64,000 bases of DNA, from contig JADJLT010000006.1 of NCBI GenBank assembly GCA_016709965.1, positions 1,161,583-1,225,582 on the forward strand, written 5' to 3'. The position numbers and the translations under genes are program-made. Positions 25,347 through 35,707 of this stretch are shown piece by piece; within the stretch, counting starts at the first letter, position 1, and every line of letters begins with the position of its first letter. Under the pieces are notes generated by a model. It was not told the DNA's origin. It ran no database searches and saw only the letters and a list, made by a program, of their open reading frames with translations. Source of the stretch: Betaproteobacteria bacterium (GTDB taxonomy: Bacteria > Pseudomonadota > Gammaproteobacteria > Burkholderiales > Rhodocyclaceae).

Positions 25347-25402
25347 AGTGAAATTGTCAAGTGGTATTTCACTCAATTAGCGACTTTCAACGAACGTTGA
25401 AA
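25347..25402. promoter_or_regulatory. Operator repeats of the second AbiE-type operon
   Basis: The inverted repeat AGTGAAAT/ATTTCACT (25347-25373, 11-base spacer) and a near-continuous palindrome with arms TTTCAACG and CGTTGAAA (25385-25402) lie 21 and 59 bases before the antitoxin gene. Autorepressor binding is the obvious role. The rest of the gap to 25774 has no gene I can support. Confidence 0.65.
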
Positions 25403-25774
25403 TCGCGTAGGTTGGTGAAATTGACTTGCTGAGCCCTTCCGGGAGCTCTGTCTCCTGAGGCCTGGGGCTATGACCTCATACGCTGGTGCCCTCCATGCTT
25501 CTCGCTGTTTCCACATGCTTGCCGCTGCCGATAGTGCTCAGAACCTTGGGAGGGAATGTCGGGGAAGGAACGAGAGCTGAAATTTGGGGGTGCCGCAGGT
25601 GGTACGTGTATTGCCAGATGAAACGTAATGTTCGCTGCGCAGTGAATATTGGTGTTTGAGCGAATAACTAAAGCTCCCCGAATTTCTGGGCCTTGGTAAT
25701 GGTGATGCACGATCGGTCGCGTCTGGGATTTGAAACTCTTGTCATCAGAGGTAGATTCAATCTAGGAGATCGAA

Positions 25775-26098
25775 ATGAGAAAACTGATTTTCATAGGCTT
25801 CGTTGCCGCCGGGATGGCCCTAGCGTTGATGTTTGGCATCAAGGAGGACTGGGGCACGCGTTTGGTGCTCATGTTCTTTGGGGCGGTTGCAGGAGGTGCG
25901 GTGGGTGGCGCCCTATCGGGAATTGGGCGGCAAGCGAAGCGCAAGCCTTCGCCGGAGATCGACGCCTTGCGCGGACATGGTACGGCGGATGAAGATCGAA
26001 TGGACAACTACTGGCGTGATGAAGATCATCCACCCTTCATGAAGCCAGCGTCCCCCGACATAAAGACGCATGGGGGGACAGGCGGCATGCTCGAATGA
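25775..26098 (+). CDS. Small membrane protein next to traG
   Basis: A 107-residue protein with two hydrophobic segments at the N-terminus (IFIGFVAAGMALALMFGI and LVLMFFGAVAGGAVGGAL with glycine zipper spacing) and a charged cytoplasmic tail rich in D, H and P. It converges tail to tail with traG, with no base between the stops. Not recognised; its place suggests it belongs to the conjugative element, perhaps in entry exclusion or envelope integrity. Confidence 0.6.
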   Translation: MRKLIFIGFVAAGMALALMFGIKEDWGTRLVLMFFGAVAGGAVGGALSGIGRQAKRKPSPEIDALRGHGTADEDRMDNYWRDEDHPPFMKPASPDIKTHGGTGGMLE

Positions 26099-28876
26099 CT
26101 AGCGGTCCTTGCGAAGGAGGTCTTTGACCGCATCCTTTACGGCGGTGGCAGTCGTGGCTGCGTCATTCTTCACTTGATTCGCGGCGCTCCCGAGTAGGGA
26201 CTTTTCCGTGGACAAGGTGCCGTCCTCGGTCTTCACGATTCTCGCCTTGGCATCGAATTGCGGCGAAGCCGCCTCGGCCTGTTGCTTGATGCTATCGCCT
26301 TGCTCTCGTACTTCGTCGCGGATGGGCGATGACGGGGCAGGGGAGGGCTGATGTGCGGCCGTGCGATGGGCTTGAGCTGCCTTTGCACGGTTCGCGGCGT
26401 TGTTGGCGGCCAGATCCGGTGATAGTGCAGGATCGTTGGACTGGCGCTGGTGCAGATCTCGAACATCGTCGAACGAGCTTGGCATCGCTGCTCCATCGGA
26501 GAACACCCGGTTCGGCTTGAGGCCTTGCCGGGCCAGTTCCGCATCGAACATGGTCAACGCAGCCGCGCTGTCGCCTCCGTACCGTTCCGCGTAGCGCAGG
26601 AACATGTCCATGTTATGGGGATCCTGGGCAATGTCGATCGAGATCGCCTCACCCTTGTCCTTGGCTACCGAGAGTCGCTCCGCGAAAGCCGTTCTGGTCG
26701 CAAGACTCGCATCGGCGCGCTCTGATCGGGTGACAGCACTGGAGAGTCGCGCCGACAACTCCTGCGCCTCCCTCTCGTCATTGGAGATGCTCGTCATGAC
26801 GCTGGTGTCGCGCGAGACGCGGTCGCCAAACTGCTTAAACTCGGCTATCTGATCCTGGGTGAGGTTGCTCAATACCTTCTGTTCATTCGCAGATAGCCCA
26901 GTCGAGTAGCTCTTCCCGCCGCGGGCCTGGAGTTCAAGACCGGCCACAGGTGAATTGAAACCAAGACGTCCCGCTACGCCGAAAGCGATCTGTGCCACCT
27001 GGCTCTGGGTCAAACCCGTGCTGTTCGCCACGTTCTTCGAAATCTGATCCAGCCGGTTCAGCGTCTCGCCCATCTGCTCAAAACTGCTGGAGGCCGTACC
27101 GCTGCTGTGTCGAGATGACCGTAGCTTTGCCAAGCCTCGCGTAAATGTCTCCGAGAGCGCAGCTGATCGCTCGGTATTCGCAGCAATTGCCTCGCCACGC
27201 GCGGCGTCGGCTTGCCGACTGGCCTGCGTCACGTCCTGCTCGGACACGCGCATCGAGACCATTCGGGATGCAAATCCCTGGTTGCGCAGCAGGCTGACGG
27301 CGGTTCGCCCGGTCAGCGCATTCGACGAGAACGTGTTCCCGCTCAGATCGTTTTGCCAACTGCCCATGAAAGCCGACGTGCGGTTGGGCGCCAACTGCAT
27401 CTGGTCCATCCCCACGTTCCCCATGGAAACGTTGCCGACGGTAGCGGCCGACGTTCCCCCCGAGATCATCGCCTGCAGGCCCGACAGGCCACCGACCAGG
27501 GCCGTCCCGAAGTTTTCCATGCGCTTCAATGCGGCCCAGGCGATGAAGGGAATGCTGATCGCGAGGTAGCCGACGACGGCCTCGCCCGAAATCGCGCGCG
27601 AGTAGATCGTCGAGGCTGTCTGCAGGGCCAACGCCTTGGTGCCCGTTCCGAGATCCGCCGCGGCCGCCAGATCGTAGGCCGCGTAGATCGAGGCCATGTA
27701 GTTGAGGATGGCGTAGAGCGGCGGCCAGAGCTGGATCCAGATGAGCACGGCGGCGTAGCCCTTGAAGGCCAGCATCGTCTCGCGACCGCTGGTGAGCAGG
27801 AGCAGCAGCACGAACAGCGGGAACATCGCGTAGGTCACCGCCTCGACCACATTGCGGAAAACCGGCAGGGCCTGCTCGGCCACCTTGCCGTAGTTGAGCC
27901 AGGTCGCGTTCTGCTGGGCCACGGCCTGGGCCCGCCCGACGGCGAGCACCATGGCTGCTGGATCGTTGACCTTCTGGCCGACGATCTTGCTGGTGTCCTC
28001 GATCGCGTTGAGCATGGCGTTCTGCCGGATGAGGTCGGCCGCCGTGGACGAGGCAGTGGCGATACTGTTCTTGAGATAGGCCTGCTGGATTTGGCCGGCG
28101 ATGGCCGCCGCAGCGGCGGCGCCCGGCAAGGTCGGGTTGAGCTGGAAGGCGAGCCGCCCCTGGATACGAGTGATCTGCGCCGGCAGTCGCCCGTTGAGGC
28201 TCTGGTAAACGTTGGGGCAGGTGTCGACCCCGACGCTGCCACCCGCGGCGGTCAGCGTGGAAAAGCGCGCCGGATTGGGCGAGGCCATCAGCGGCCAGAC
28301 ATCATCCGAGGCGGAAAAGACTGCCGGATCGAGGGTGCCGTCGATCAGGTCGTAGGTCGTGCAGTTGTGGATGAAGTTGATGAGGTCCGTACGAAACGCC
28401 GGGTCCTGGAACACCACGTTGCCGGTCTCTCGGATCAGGCGGTTGCCGAACATCAGGCCGTTCTGCTGGTAGCTCAGCTCAGCCGGGAGTGCCCCCGCGC
28501 CCGGGATGACCAGGAAAGCCGTCTCGAAGAGGCCGGTCAGTGTGTTGCCGATGGTACTTGTGAGGCTGCCCAGCACGGCGACCCCGAAGGGCACATTGTC
28601 GACCACCTTGACCGCGGCGCCGCCGGTCTTGTCCACGATCCCGATGGTGACCTTCGGTACGATCAGCACCGAGAACACCAGCACCACCGTGCCCAGCCAC
28701 TTCCAGCCCTGCAGCTTCTCTGGGGCGAATGCGTAGGCGATGAGCGCCGCAACGAAGCCGCAGAAGGCTACGGCGGCGACCGCCGCCGCATAGTCGCCCG
28801 ATGCATGGATGGCAGCGGCGGCATTGAAGACACCGAACAGGCTGTCGGCATTCTGGTAAGCGTAGATTTCCCACAT
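26099..28876 (-). CDS. traG: TraG, mating-pair stabilisation/entry exclusion protein
   Basis: A 925-residue inner-membrane protein of F-type conjugation. The N-terminal half (TraG_N) has several transmembrane segments (residues 30-90, 350-460), and the C-terminal half is a long soluble, helical domain rich in Q, S and A with a disordered end. It has the N-terminal WEIYAYQNADSL start seen in the ICE version. TraG stabilises mating pairs and, in related elements, is the recipient-side target of entry exclusion. It is the last gene of the tra operon, 33 bases after traH. Confidence 0.88.
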   Translation of the reverse strand: MWEIYAYQNADSLFGVFNAAAAIHASGDYAAAVAAVAFCGFVAALIAYAFAPEKLQGWKWLGTVVLVFSVLIVPKVTIGIVDKTGGAAVKVVDNVPFGVAVLGSLTSTIGNTLTGLFETAFLVIPGAGALPAELSYQQNGLMFGNRLIRETGNVVFQDPAFRTDLINFIHNCTTYDLIDGTLDPAVFSASDDVWPLMASPNPARFSTLTAAGGSVGVDTCPNVYQSLNGRLPAQITRIQGRLAFQLNPTLPGAAAAAAIAGQIQQAYLKNSIATASSTAADLIRQNAMLNAIEDTSKIVGQKVNDPAAMVLAVGRAQAVAQQNATWLNYGKVAEQALPVFRNVVEAVTYAMFPLFVLLLLLTSGRETMLAFKGYAAVLIWIQLWPPLYAILNYMASIYAAYDLAAAADLGTGTKALALQTASTIYSRAISGEAVVGYLAISIPFIAWAALKRMENFGTALVGGLSGLQAMISGGTSAATVGNVSMGNVGMDQMQLAPNRTSAFMGSWQNDLSGNTFSSNALTGRTAVSLLRNQGFASRMVSMRVSEQDVTQASRQADAARGEAIAANTERSAALSETFTRGLAKLRSSRHSSGTASSSFEQMGETLNRLDQISKNVANSTGLTQSQVAQIAFGVAGRLGFNSPVAGLELQARGGKSYSTGLSANEQKVLSNLTQDQIAEFKQFGDRVSRDTSVMTSISNDEREAQELSARLSSAVTRSERADASLATRTAFAERLSVAKDKGEAISIDIAQDPHNMDMFLRYAERYGGDSAAALTMFDAELARQGLKPNRVFSDGAAMPSSFDDVRDLHQRQSNDPALSPDLAANNAANRAKAAQAHRTAAHQPSPAPSSPIRDEVREQGDSIKQQAEAASPQFDAKARIVKTEDGTLSTEKSLLGSAANQVKNDAATTATAVKDAVKDLLRKDR

Positions 28877-28909
28877 GGCGCTCCGTCTCCTCGCGCAATC
28901 CCGTCGGCG

Positions 28910-30357
28910 CTACTGCGCCAGATAGGCGGCCTGCTGGCCGAGCATGTCCATCACGTGCTGCGGCATGCTGGAGCGCAGTTGGCGCTCGAGCTGTTCCAGG
29001 TGGCTAGCCACGGCCCGGAAGGAACCCACCTTCTGGTAGAGCAGGTTCTTTTCCTGCGAGAGTTGCAGGAGCATGGCCTGCGCGCGCTGGCGGATCTGGT
29101 TGGCCTGGTCACGTTGCGTCTGCTGCAGCGTGTAGTTCTTGTCGAGAGCGGCCATGCCCAGACGCAGGTTGCGCTCCAGAAAAACGTAGGCGTAGTCGGC
29201 GGCGATGACGTCGCGATACTGGGCGATCAGGCTGTCGGCAAGGCCGGAGCCCGGGATGCTGGTGCCGATGGACAGCATCTTGTAGACGGGCTCGGTGGTC
29301 TGGTTCACGAAGCCGACCTCGGATGAGTTGTTGGGAATGGCGGTGCGCGTCGTGATCTTCTCGGCGATGGAGCGCATCATGGCCTCGACCTTGGCCGTGA
29401 AGGGGGTGTGGGTGTACCCGGTGTTCAGGGTGACCACATCGCAGTTGGTGTAGTCGTTGCACTTCAGCACGTGCTGGATGACATCCGTGCCGCTCGCCGC
29501 ACTCTGGCCATACAACAACTGGCTGATCGACGTGAGCGTAGGCGCGATCGGCTCAGGGTCGCGCGCCGATTCCTCCGGGTAATAGATGATCGTGCCGACC
29601 AGGCTCATGATCACCTCGCGCTCCTGATCGTCAAGGTAGGAACCCGTGTACTGCAGCGCTTTCCAGGTCAGGTTGCCGACGAAGGGGGCCTTGTTCTTCA
29701 CGTTCGGATCGGTGGAGGAACGCGCCGATGCCAGGATGCTGGGCCGGTCGGAGCCACAACGCCGGCGCGCCGCATCCCGGTCGCTCTCCAGGCCCATCTC
29801 GACGGCGAGGTCGGCGCAGGTTTCCTGCGAGCTGTAGCCGACGGATTCGGCGGCCGTGCTGACGATGGCTTTGGCGGTCTCGCACGAGTTGATGCGGGCA
29901 TTGTTGATCCAGGTCTCCAGCCCCTTGGCCCACTTGGTCAGCCCGCCCAAGAGCGGCGAGACCGCTTCGAGCGCCAACTGGAAAGCGATGCCGGGTAGGG
30001 CGGCCGTGATGTTCTTCAGCATGTTCTTGAACTCGGTCGCCGAGATGTGGCTGAAGCTGCCGCCGAAGACGTCGATGCCACCGCAGCCGGCCTTGGCGCT
30101 GGGGAACTGGATGGCGGCGAGTTGATAGACCTTGTTGGGCGAGCGCATCATCAGGTTGCCGCCGGTGTAGGTATTGAAGGTCTGGCCGCGGAAGGCCCCG
30201 GGGGCCGTGTAGTTGCCGATGGCGCCCAGGTTGTTGAACATGTCATTCACCTCGGTGTTCAGGTCGCCGGCGCGCAGCGGCAGCGGCGAGATCACCAGCA
30301 GCAACGCCAGCAGCGAGGCGGTGGTGCGCCGCAACGGGGATGGTCGGGGTGGTTCAT
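28910..30357 (-). CDS. traH: TraH, conjugative pilus assembly protein, one-base frame break
   Basis: A periplasmic/outer-membrane pilus assembly protein of about 480 residues. After a signal peptide (ASLLALLLVISPLPLRAG) the mature protein has GGNLMMRSPNKVYQ, FGGSFSHISATEFKNML and paired cysteines (CGGID, CETAK, CADL), as in TraH. The ATG at 30357 overlaps traF by ATGA, but its frame stops after 22 codons. One missing base in the G run 30336-30339 joins it to the long frame and gives MNHPDHPPLRRTTAS, so an indel is likely. A TTG at 30334 is the only good start if the sequence is correct. Confidence 0.88.
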
Positions 30358-31235
30358 GGGGCCTCCTGCGGCAGGGCAAGACGTTGCATCGTTCCGGGCA
30401 GCATCGCCTCGGCCTGCGGGCCGGATACGACGGCGATGCGTTCCAATAACTGGGATTCCGAGAGCACGCCAAAGCCGATGGGCGTGATTTTTCCGGTGAA
30501 GGGCTGCGCCAGGAAGACGGCGGGCACCTGCGTGACCTTGAGGGTGGTGGCGATGCCGTTGTCCGGGCGCGCGTTGGGGAAACCAGGCATCGGGCCGCCA
30601 TCGACGCTGATGGCCACCACCTGGATGCCATGGCGCGCCTGGAAGGTCGCCAGGGTCGGGGCGAAGGCGTGGCAGTACGGGCAGTCCGAGCGGTAGAAGA
30701 AGAACAGCACGTGGTCCTTGCCCAGTTCGGCAATCGAACGGGATCGATCCACCCACTCGGTCTGCTCGAACACTTCCAGTGCCTTGGCGTTGACCGGCCG
30801 GCCTTGCAGCGTCGGATCGAGTGCCGGCGTGGCCCAGGCGACCCGCTGCGCCACGTCGGCGAAATAGGATGCGCGCGCGACGACCCGGGACTCGAGTTCC
30901 ATGTAGCGGCGCACGTTCGCCTCGGTCGGCCGCATGATGGCGATGTTGCGGGTATCCTCCAGCGTCTTCTGCAGGCGTTCGAACTCGACCAGTTCCGGAG
31001 CTTTCGAGGGCGGAGCCGATGGCGCCGCGGGCACCACCTTGCCCGGCAGCGGCGGACGTTCCCGTTCCTCGGGCACGGGGTCTTCATAGAAATGCCAACC
31101 GCGCCAACGGTCGGACCAGTAGCTCGAAACGGTATCCTGGGCATCCTGGGCCGACGCGGCGCTGGCGCCCAGCATCGAGGCCAGCGCCAGCACCAGCGCC
31201 AAGCGGACGGGGATGGGGAACGAAAAGCGCTTCAT
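30354..31235 (-). CDS. traF: TraF, thioredoxin-like conjugation protein
   Basis: A 293-residue periplasmic protein with a signal peptide (residues 1-29) and a C-terminal thioredoxin fold whose active site is CPYC (FFFYRSDCPYCHAFAPT near 170). F-type TraF helps pilus assembly and disulfide formation with TraH, TraU and TraN, all cysteine-rich neighbours. It sits between a small exported protein (7 bases) and traH (4-base overlap). Confidence 0.9.
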   Translation of the reverse strand: MKRFSFPIPVRLALVLALASMLGASAASAQDAQDTVSSYWSDRWRGWHFYEDPVPEERERPPLPGKVVPAAPSAPPSKAPELVEFERLQKTLEDTRNIAIMRPTEANVRRYMELESRVVARASYFADVAQRVAWATPALDPTLQGRPVNAKALEVFEQTEWVDRSRSIAELGKDHVLFFFYRSDCPYCHAFAPTLATFQARHGIQVVAISVDGGPMPGFPNARPDNGIATTLKVTQVPAVFLAQPFTGKITPIGFGVLSESQLLERIAVVSGPQAEAMLPGTMQRLALPQEAP

Positions 31236-31242
31236 ATCGGCT

Positions 31243-31617
31243 CTACTTCAGGGATTGCGGCGGCCGGCCGTCGAGGCAGTAGTTGATGCCGAAGTCCATC
31301 GTCTGCCGGCGCGGGCTCAATGCGCCGGGCAGGAGAACGCCGTCTTGCCAGAACGTGACCTTCAGCCGGCTGCAACCCGGTTGGGCGTAGCGCTTCTCGG
31401 TCGTTACGTCGATGAAGATCGGCGAGGTGGCACCGAAGCGCCGCGTGATCGCATCGGCCATCTCGCCGGTGAGGACGCCGTGGGCCTGCCCGTCGGTCGC
31501 CTGGAGGGCGGCCAGCATCACCGGGCGCGCGTCGGGCACCGGCGTGCGGAGCACGTCGTCGGCGAAGACGGGCAACGCGAATGCGGCGAGCAGCGCAACG
31601 GCATAGAAAGGCTTCAT
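31243..31617 (-). CDS. Small exported protein between traN and traF
   Basis: A 124-residue protein with a signal peptide (KPFYAVALLAAFALPVFA) and a mature part containing two cysteines and a C-terminal MDFGINYCLDG segment. Not recognised by name, but its position inside the tra operon, overlapping the traN stop by 4 bases, argues for a role in the F-type assembly complex, possibly as a substrate of the thiol-disulfide proteins encoded nearby. Confidence 0.7.
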   Translation of the reverse strand: MKPFYAVALLAAFALPVFADDVLRTPVPDARPVMLAALQATDGQAHGVLTGEMADAITRRFGATSPIFIDVTTEKRYAQPGCSRLKVTFWQDGVLLPGALSPRRQTMDFGINYCLDGRPPQSLK

Positions 31618-33935
31618 TGGCATTTCCCCTGTCCGTAGTAGCAGGTGGTGAGGCGCGAGGCGTTGCTGCCCTGGATCGTTCCGACACTGGGCAGCGTCGG
31701 GACGATGGAGGCATAGAATTCAGAAAGGTCCATCGCCGCAAAGTCCAGGCTCTGCAGTTGCGCGATGCTGAAACCCGAGCAGTCAGGGTTCTCGCCGGAG
31801 CCCCAGCCCTTGCCCACCTGGACGCGGCCCTGCTCGTTGACGATGCGCGCGAGCTTGCTGTTGAAGCAGCACTTGCCGGTGGTGTGCTCGATGCAGGCGA
31901 CACAGGCGCCGAGGATGCGGATGCACGACGAACAATAGGTCCCGACGCTATGGCACAGGCCGGCCCCTTCCTTCATCGCGACCTTGCCTTCCTCCTCGTT
32001 GCAGGACGACATCGACATGATGATGTAGATCACCACCGCGATCGCCAGGGACCAGGGATCGAAGGCGACCACCAGGCCGTCGCCGGAGTAGAGCACGACC
32101 GAACTGGCCGGCAGCGCGGTGCCGTTGATGGCGACGGTGACGCCATAGGTCGTGAAGCTGCCGGAAAAGCCGCCGCTCATCAGCAGCGCCTGCATGCCCT
32201 GGTAGAGGAACTCGCGGTTGTCGGCGTTCATCAGCACGTCATAGACGAGGCGCGAACCCGTACCGAACAGGCTCTGGTTGGTCATGCCGGCGCCGGCCGA
32301 GTCGGAATAGCAGCAGTTCTTGAACAGCCGGTCCCGGCATTTGTTTGACTCGCCCTTGAACACCTGCATGTTGTCGGTGTCGAGGTACACGCCGGCTTCG
32401 CGTGCGGCTTCCATCAGCGACATCGAACGGGCGAAGTCGGCGTCGTTGGTGTAACTGGTGTTGAAGCAGTTCGAGCCCAGGCAATAGACGTTGGCGGGGC
32501 AGTTCGAGGCGGTGGTGGCGGTTTGCGCGGCGACCGGGCAGGTGTAGGTGTCCTGGGTGATCTCGCACAACCCGGTCGCCGCATTCATCTGCTTGCAGGT
32601 GCTGGTCGCCGGGGTGCAACCGCTGCTCGCCAGTGGGGCGCACTCGTCCACCGGGGCGCCCGCGGTGCAGGTCAGGGTACGCTCATAGGACCAGCAGGCG
32701 CGCGTGACGGCGCGGCCGTCGATGGTCTTGGTGGCGGGGCCGTCGACGCAGCGGTCGGCGGTGGTCACGGTGCAGCGGCCGCCCTCGGTCAGCGTGGCGC
32801 TCCTGTCGACCCAGACGTCGGTCTCGTGCTGCTCCATGGTCGGCTGGACGAATGACAAGGGCAGGCTCCAACCGGAGGCACCGACCAGGGTCGCGGGCCC
32901 CGCCGGCAGGGCGCACTGCCCCCCGGCTTCGTCGTAGATTGTCGTGCTGCCGCCCGGACAGCCGGCCTCGGCGTCGGGGACGGAGAGGGTGAAGCACTGG
33001 TCGGCCGCACCAGCAGTGAGGAATATGCCGGCCCAGTAGGTGCTCAGCGTATCGCCGCGCACCGTTCCGGCGGGGCAGGCATAGACCGGCGTGCCGAACT
33101 GGAAGGTGTAGTTGCAACTCCCGGCGGTGCAGCCCGAGCCCGGCATCATGACGACCTTGAAGGGGCGCCAGCAGTAGCCCTGCCAATGCGGCGACAGGTC
33201 GGTGACATAGGCGGCCTGGGTGGCGGGTGCGATCGGCAGGTCGAGCGCCTGCCAGCCGATACAGGCGCCCATGCCGCCGGCAGCGTAGAAGCGGAAACGC
33301 TGCAACCCGTCGGCGCGGATGCGGCATTGCGCCTCGGCCACCATGTAGTCGGCACCGTTGCGGTTGACCTGGCCGTGGGCGAACCAGGTGCCTTCGGCAC
33401 AACTGGGCAGCAGTTCGACCTGGACCGTGAGGTCGCGCTGGGTGGTGTAGTTGCCGACACCGCTGTAACGGTTGCAGACCTTGGTGGTAGCGCCGGCGGG
33501 CGTGGTGACCTCGGCGGTGGTGCAACCCGAGTAATAGTCGGCGAGACTGCCCAGCACGCTCGACGGATTGCCTGCGATATCGCGGGCGGCGGCGACGGCG
33601 GGATCGTAGGCCGAGACCGGGGGGCGCGGCGTGTTGGCCGAAGTCACGGCACCGCGCTGCGCCTGGCAGACGGGATCGTCGGTGCTGGTGGCGCAGGCGG
33701 CCAGGCGGGCATTGGCCGCCCCCGACAGGCTGGGCTGGCCGTAGTAGGTGGTTTCCGGTGGCGTCGTGGTGTAGCCCGGCACGGCACTCGATGCACTCGG
33801 CGTATTCACCGTCCCCCGGATGACGGGATTGGCCGCCTGCCCGGCGGCGGTGCCTTCCTCGAACGGACCGGCGACGGCGGCGGTCTGCGTCGTGATGAAG
33901 CAGAAGAGCGTGATCCAGGTGACCCAGCGGCGCAT
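31614..33935 (-). CDS. traN: TraN, outer-membrane mating-pair stabilisation protein
   Basis: A 773-residue cysteine-rich exported protein with a signal peptide (WVTWITLFCFITTQTAAVAG). Over 40 cysteines are spread across the mature part, with the conserved C-terminal block CRDRLFKNCCYSD near residue 525, CSSCIRILGACVACIEH near 690 and KCCFNSKLARIVNEQGR near 710. TraN sits in the outer membrane, recognises recipient surface proteins and fixes mating pairs; disulfide bonds made by DsbC and TraF are needed. No frame break. Confidence 0.92.
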   Translation of the reverse strand: MRRWVTWITLFCFITTQTAAVAGPFEEGTAAGQAANPVIRGTVNTPSASSAVPGYTTTPPETTYYGQPSLSGAANARLAACATSTDDPVCQAQRGAVTSANTPRPPVSAYDPAVAAARDIAGNPSSVLGSLADYYSGCTTAEVTTPAGATTKVCNRYSGVGNYTTQRDLTVQVELLPSCAEGTWFAHGQVNRNGADYMVAEAQCRIRADGLQRFRFYAAGGMGACIGWQALDLPIAPATQAAYVTDLSPHWQGYCWRPFKVVMMPGSGCTAGSCNYTFQFGTPVYACPAGTVRGDTLSTYWAGIFLTAGAADQCFTLSVPDAEAGCPGGSTTIYDEAGGQCALPAGPATLVGASGWSLPLSFVQPTMEQHETDVWVDRSATLTEGGRCTVTTADRCVDGPATKTIDGRAVTRACWSYERTLTCTAGAPVDECAPLASSGCTPATSTCKQMNAATGLCEITQDTYTCPVAAQTATTASNCPANVYCLGSNCFNTSYTNDADFARSMSLMEAAREAGVYLDTDNMQVFKGESNKCRDRLFKNCCYSDSAGAGMTNQSLFGTGSRLVYDVLMNADNREFLYQGMQALLMSGGFSGSFTTYGVTVAINGTALPASSVVLYSGDGLVVAFDPWSLAIAVVIYIIMSMSSCNEEEGKVAMKEGAGLCHSVGTYCSSCIRILGACVACIEHTTGKCCFNSKLARIVNEQGRVQVGKGWGSGENPDCSGFSIAQLQSLDFAAMDLSEFYASIVPTLPSVGTIQGSNASRLTTCYYGQGKCQ

Positions 33936-33944
33936 CGCTCGCTC

Positions 33945-34697
33945 CTATCCCCGAATCCGTTTCAGGAAGGTGTCGGCGGGCGGGCCGAACCCGGGTGCCG
34001 AGCGCCGCATGTGTTCCAGCGCGTAGTCCAGGCTCACGTCGCCGGAGGTCCGCAGGAAACTGTCGGCCGGCGCGCAACTGCCGCTGGCGCAGGCAACCGG
34101 GCGGGTGCCGTCGCGCACCAGCACGAAGGTCGGTACCCGGGTGACGGCGTAGCGGTCGAAGGCCAGGGGATCGATCTGCACCGCCACCTGGCGGGAACCG
34201 ATCAGGCCCTGCACCTGGGCGACGGTGTCGCGCAGCGAGCCGTTGGCGAAGCCCCGGAGGACGATCGAAGCCTTGGCACGCGCGGCCTGGTCGACCAGGC
34301 GTTGCAGCGTGGGCCGGGGCATGGACAGGCTGACGAACACCAACAGCCCGGGCCCAGTCGCCAGCCCCTGCGCCTGAGTCATTGCATCGGCTTGCGATGC
34401 GTAGCCCCGTGCCAGCGCTTCGAGGTCGATCGGGGTGCGGCTGAGGGGCTGGGGCAGCGCCTCGACGTTGGGGGTCGGCACCGGTGCATATCGGAGTTCG
34501 GCATCGCTGGGCATGCCGTACTTCCGCCGCGCCGCGTCGATGTCCTGGTCGGTGACGGTGGGCGTCTCGCGGCGGACCCGTTCGATGTCCGCGTCGGTGA
34601 TGACCGGCGGGTTTTGCGCCAGGGCCTGCGCGCTCGCCACGAGCGCGGCGGTGAGGCCGAGGGCACGGGCAGATAGACGGAAATCAGAAGCCCACAC
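33945..34697 (-). CDS. trbC: TrbC, F-type pilin assembly protein
   Basis: A 250-residue periplasmic protein with a signal peptide (LGLTAALVASAQALAQ). The C-terminal TrbC domain contains LLVFVSLSMPRPTLQRL near residue 118 and VAVQIDPLAFDRYAVTRVPTF near 170, a thioredoxin-like scaffold. In F-type elements TrbC acts with TraW in pilus extension. It overlaps traU by 14 bases. Confidence 0.9.
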   Translation of the reverse strand: MWASDFRLSARALGLTAALVASAQALAQNPPVITDADIERVRRETPTVTDQDIDAARRKYGMPSDAELRYAPVPTPNVEALPQPLSRTPIDLEALARGYASQADAMTQAQGLATGPGLLVFVSLSMPRPTLQRLVDQAARAKASIVLRGFANGSLRDTVAQVQGLIGSRQVAVQIDPLAFDRYAVTRVPTFVLVRDGTRPVACASGSCAPADSFLRTSGDVSLDYALEHMRRSAPGFGPPADTFLKRIRG

Positions 34698-35707
34698 AGC
34701 AGTTCCTCTTGCGAAATAACATGAAGGCGAAGTCCTCGCCGCGCACCGGATATTCCTTGCCGGCGCCCCAGAGCACCGTGGTGCGGCCGAAGGGCTGGCA
34801 GCAGCGGCCGGCCTCCTTGTCGGTGTTGGGGATCGGATAGGTGAGTTGGGTCTTGTAGGCAGTCTTGTCCATGACCGGCTCGAAGTACGGTCCGCACAGG
34901 CCGGGCGTGCCGTGCCAGCCCCAGGCGATCAGTTCGCGGTGCATCTTGGCGGTCAGGCGCTGGGCCATCAGCGCGGCGGTGCGCACGCCGCCCAGGTGGT
35001 AGGGCACGTGGCCGTCGAGGGGGTAAATGCCACCCCTGGCAGCCGGCGCACCAGAAGAGCTCCTTGAGGCCGAAGCCGACCGAGGCGGCGACGCAGTCGG
35101 CCGCGCAGGCGGCGATGGCGACCGGATTGGCGAAGAGCACGGCGTCCGGATTGAGGATCAGGGTGAGTTCGTCGTCGGCCCACAGGGGATCGACCTCGGT
35201 GAGGTAGGCGAGATCGAAGGAGCCCTTTTCCAGGCAGGGGAAGTCGGTCACCACGTCCAGCCAGTACATCACCGGGTTCACGTAGAAGTGCGCCTGGTAG
35301 AAGCTGCCGCCGTCGCCATCGCCTTCGGGGCGCGTGAAGCGCGCCGCTTCCGGCGCCGGAATGCCCGGGTCGAGATCGATGCCGCCGAGCGATACCAGGC
35401 AGAAGGGTTTGCGCACCGCCTCGACATGCCGTGCGGGCTCCCAGAAGCCGATGGAGAGCCCGATGACCGGATTGACGCCACAACTGCAGACGGGGCTCGA
35501 TGGGTTGTCGGTGTCCTCCTGGTCGCCGAAGTTGGCGATGCGCGCGGCGCCGATGCTGATCGGCAGGATGCAGGACCAGCAGATATCGGTGATCGGATTG
35601 GGAAACTTGCCGGTGCAGGTGGCCGCACCGGCGGCGAGGCTGGGGCCGGCCGCGCAGGCGAGCACGGCGGCGAGCAGGAAAGGAACGAGGCCGCGATGGG
35701 CATTCAT
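34684..35707 (-). CDS. traU: TraU, conjugation pilus assembly/DNA transfer protein, one-base frame break
   Basis: A periplasmic cysteine-rich protein of about 340 residues. A signal peptide is followed by FPNPITDICWSCILPISIG near residue 35, CSCGVNPVIGLSIGFWEP near 73 and the C-terminal ELIAWGWHGTPGLCGPYF and RKRNCCVGF, all TraU features. The reading frame changes once near 35033-35036: dropping one base from that C/G run restores CAGCQGGIYPLDGH across the break. The start overlaps traW by ATGA. Function is expected to be intact in the real gene. Confidence 0.9.

Noticed and set aside
27212..29326. 704-codon open frame on the plus strand
   Set aside because: It lies antisense to traG and traH in GC-rich DNA, has histidine/arginine-rich text without motifs, and traG is well supported.
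30334..30357. TTG at 30334 as true traH start
   Set aside because: It is possible, but the ATG at 30357 overlaps traF by ATGA like the other junctions, and one missing base restores the frame.
33186..34676. 496-codon open frame on the plus strand
   Set aside because: It is antisense to traN and trbC and shows no family motif.
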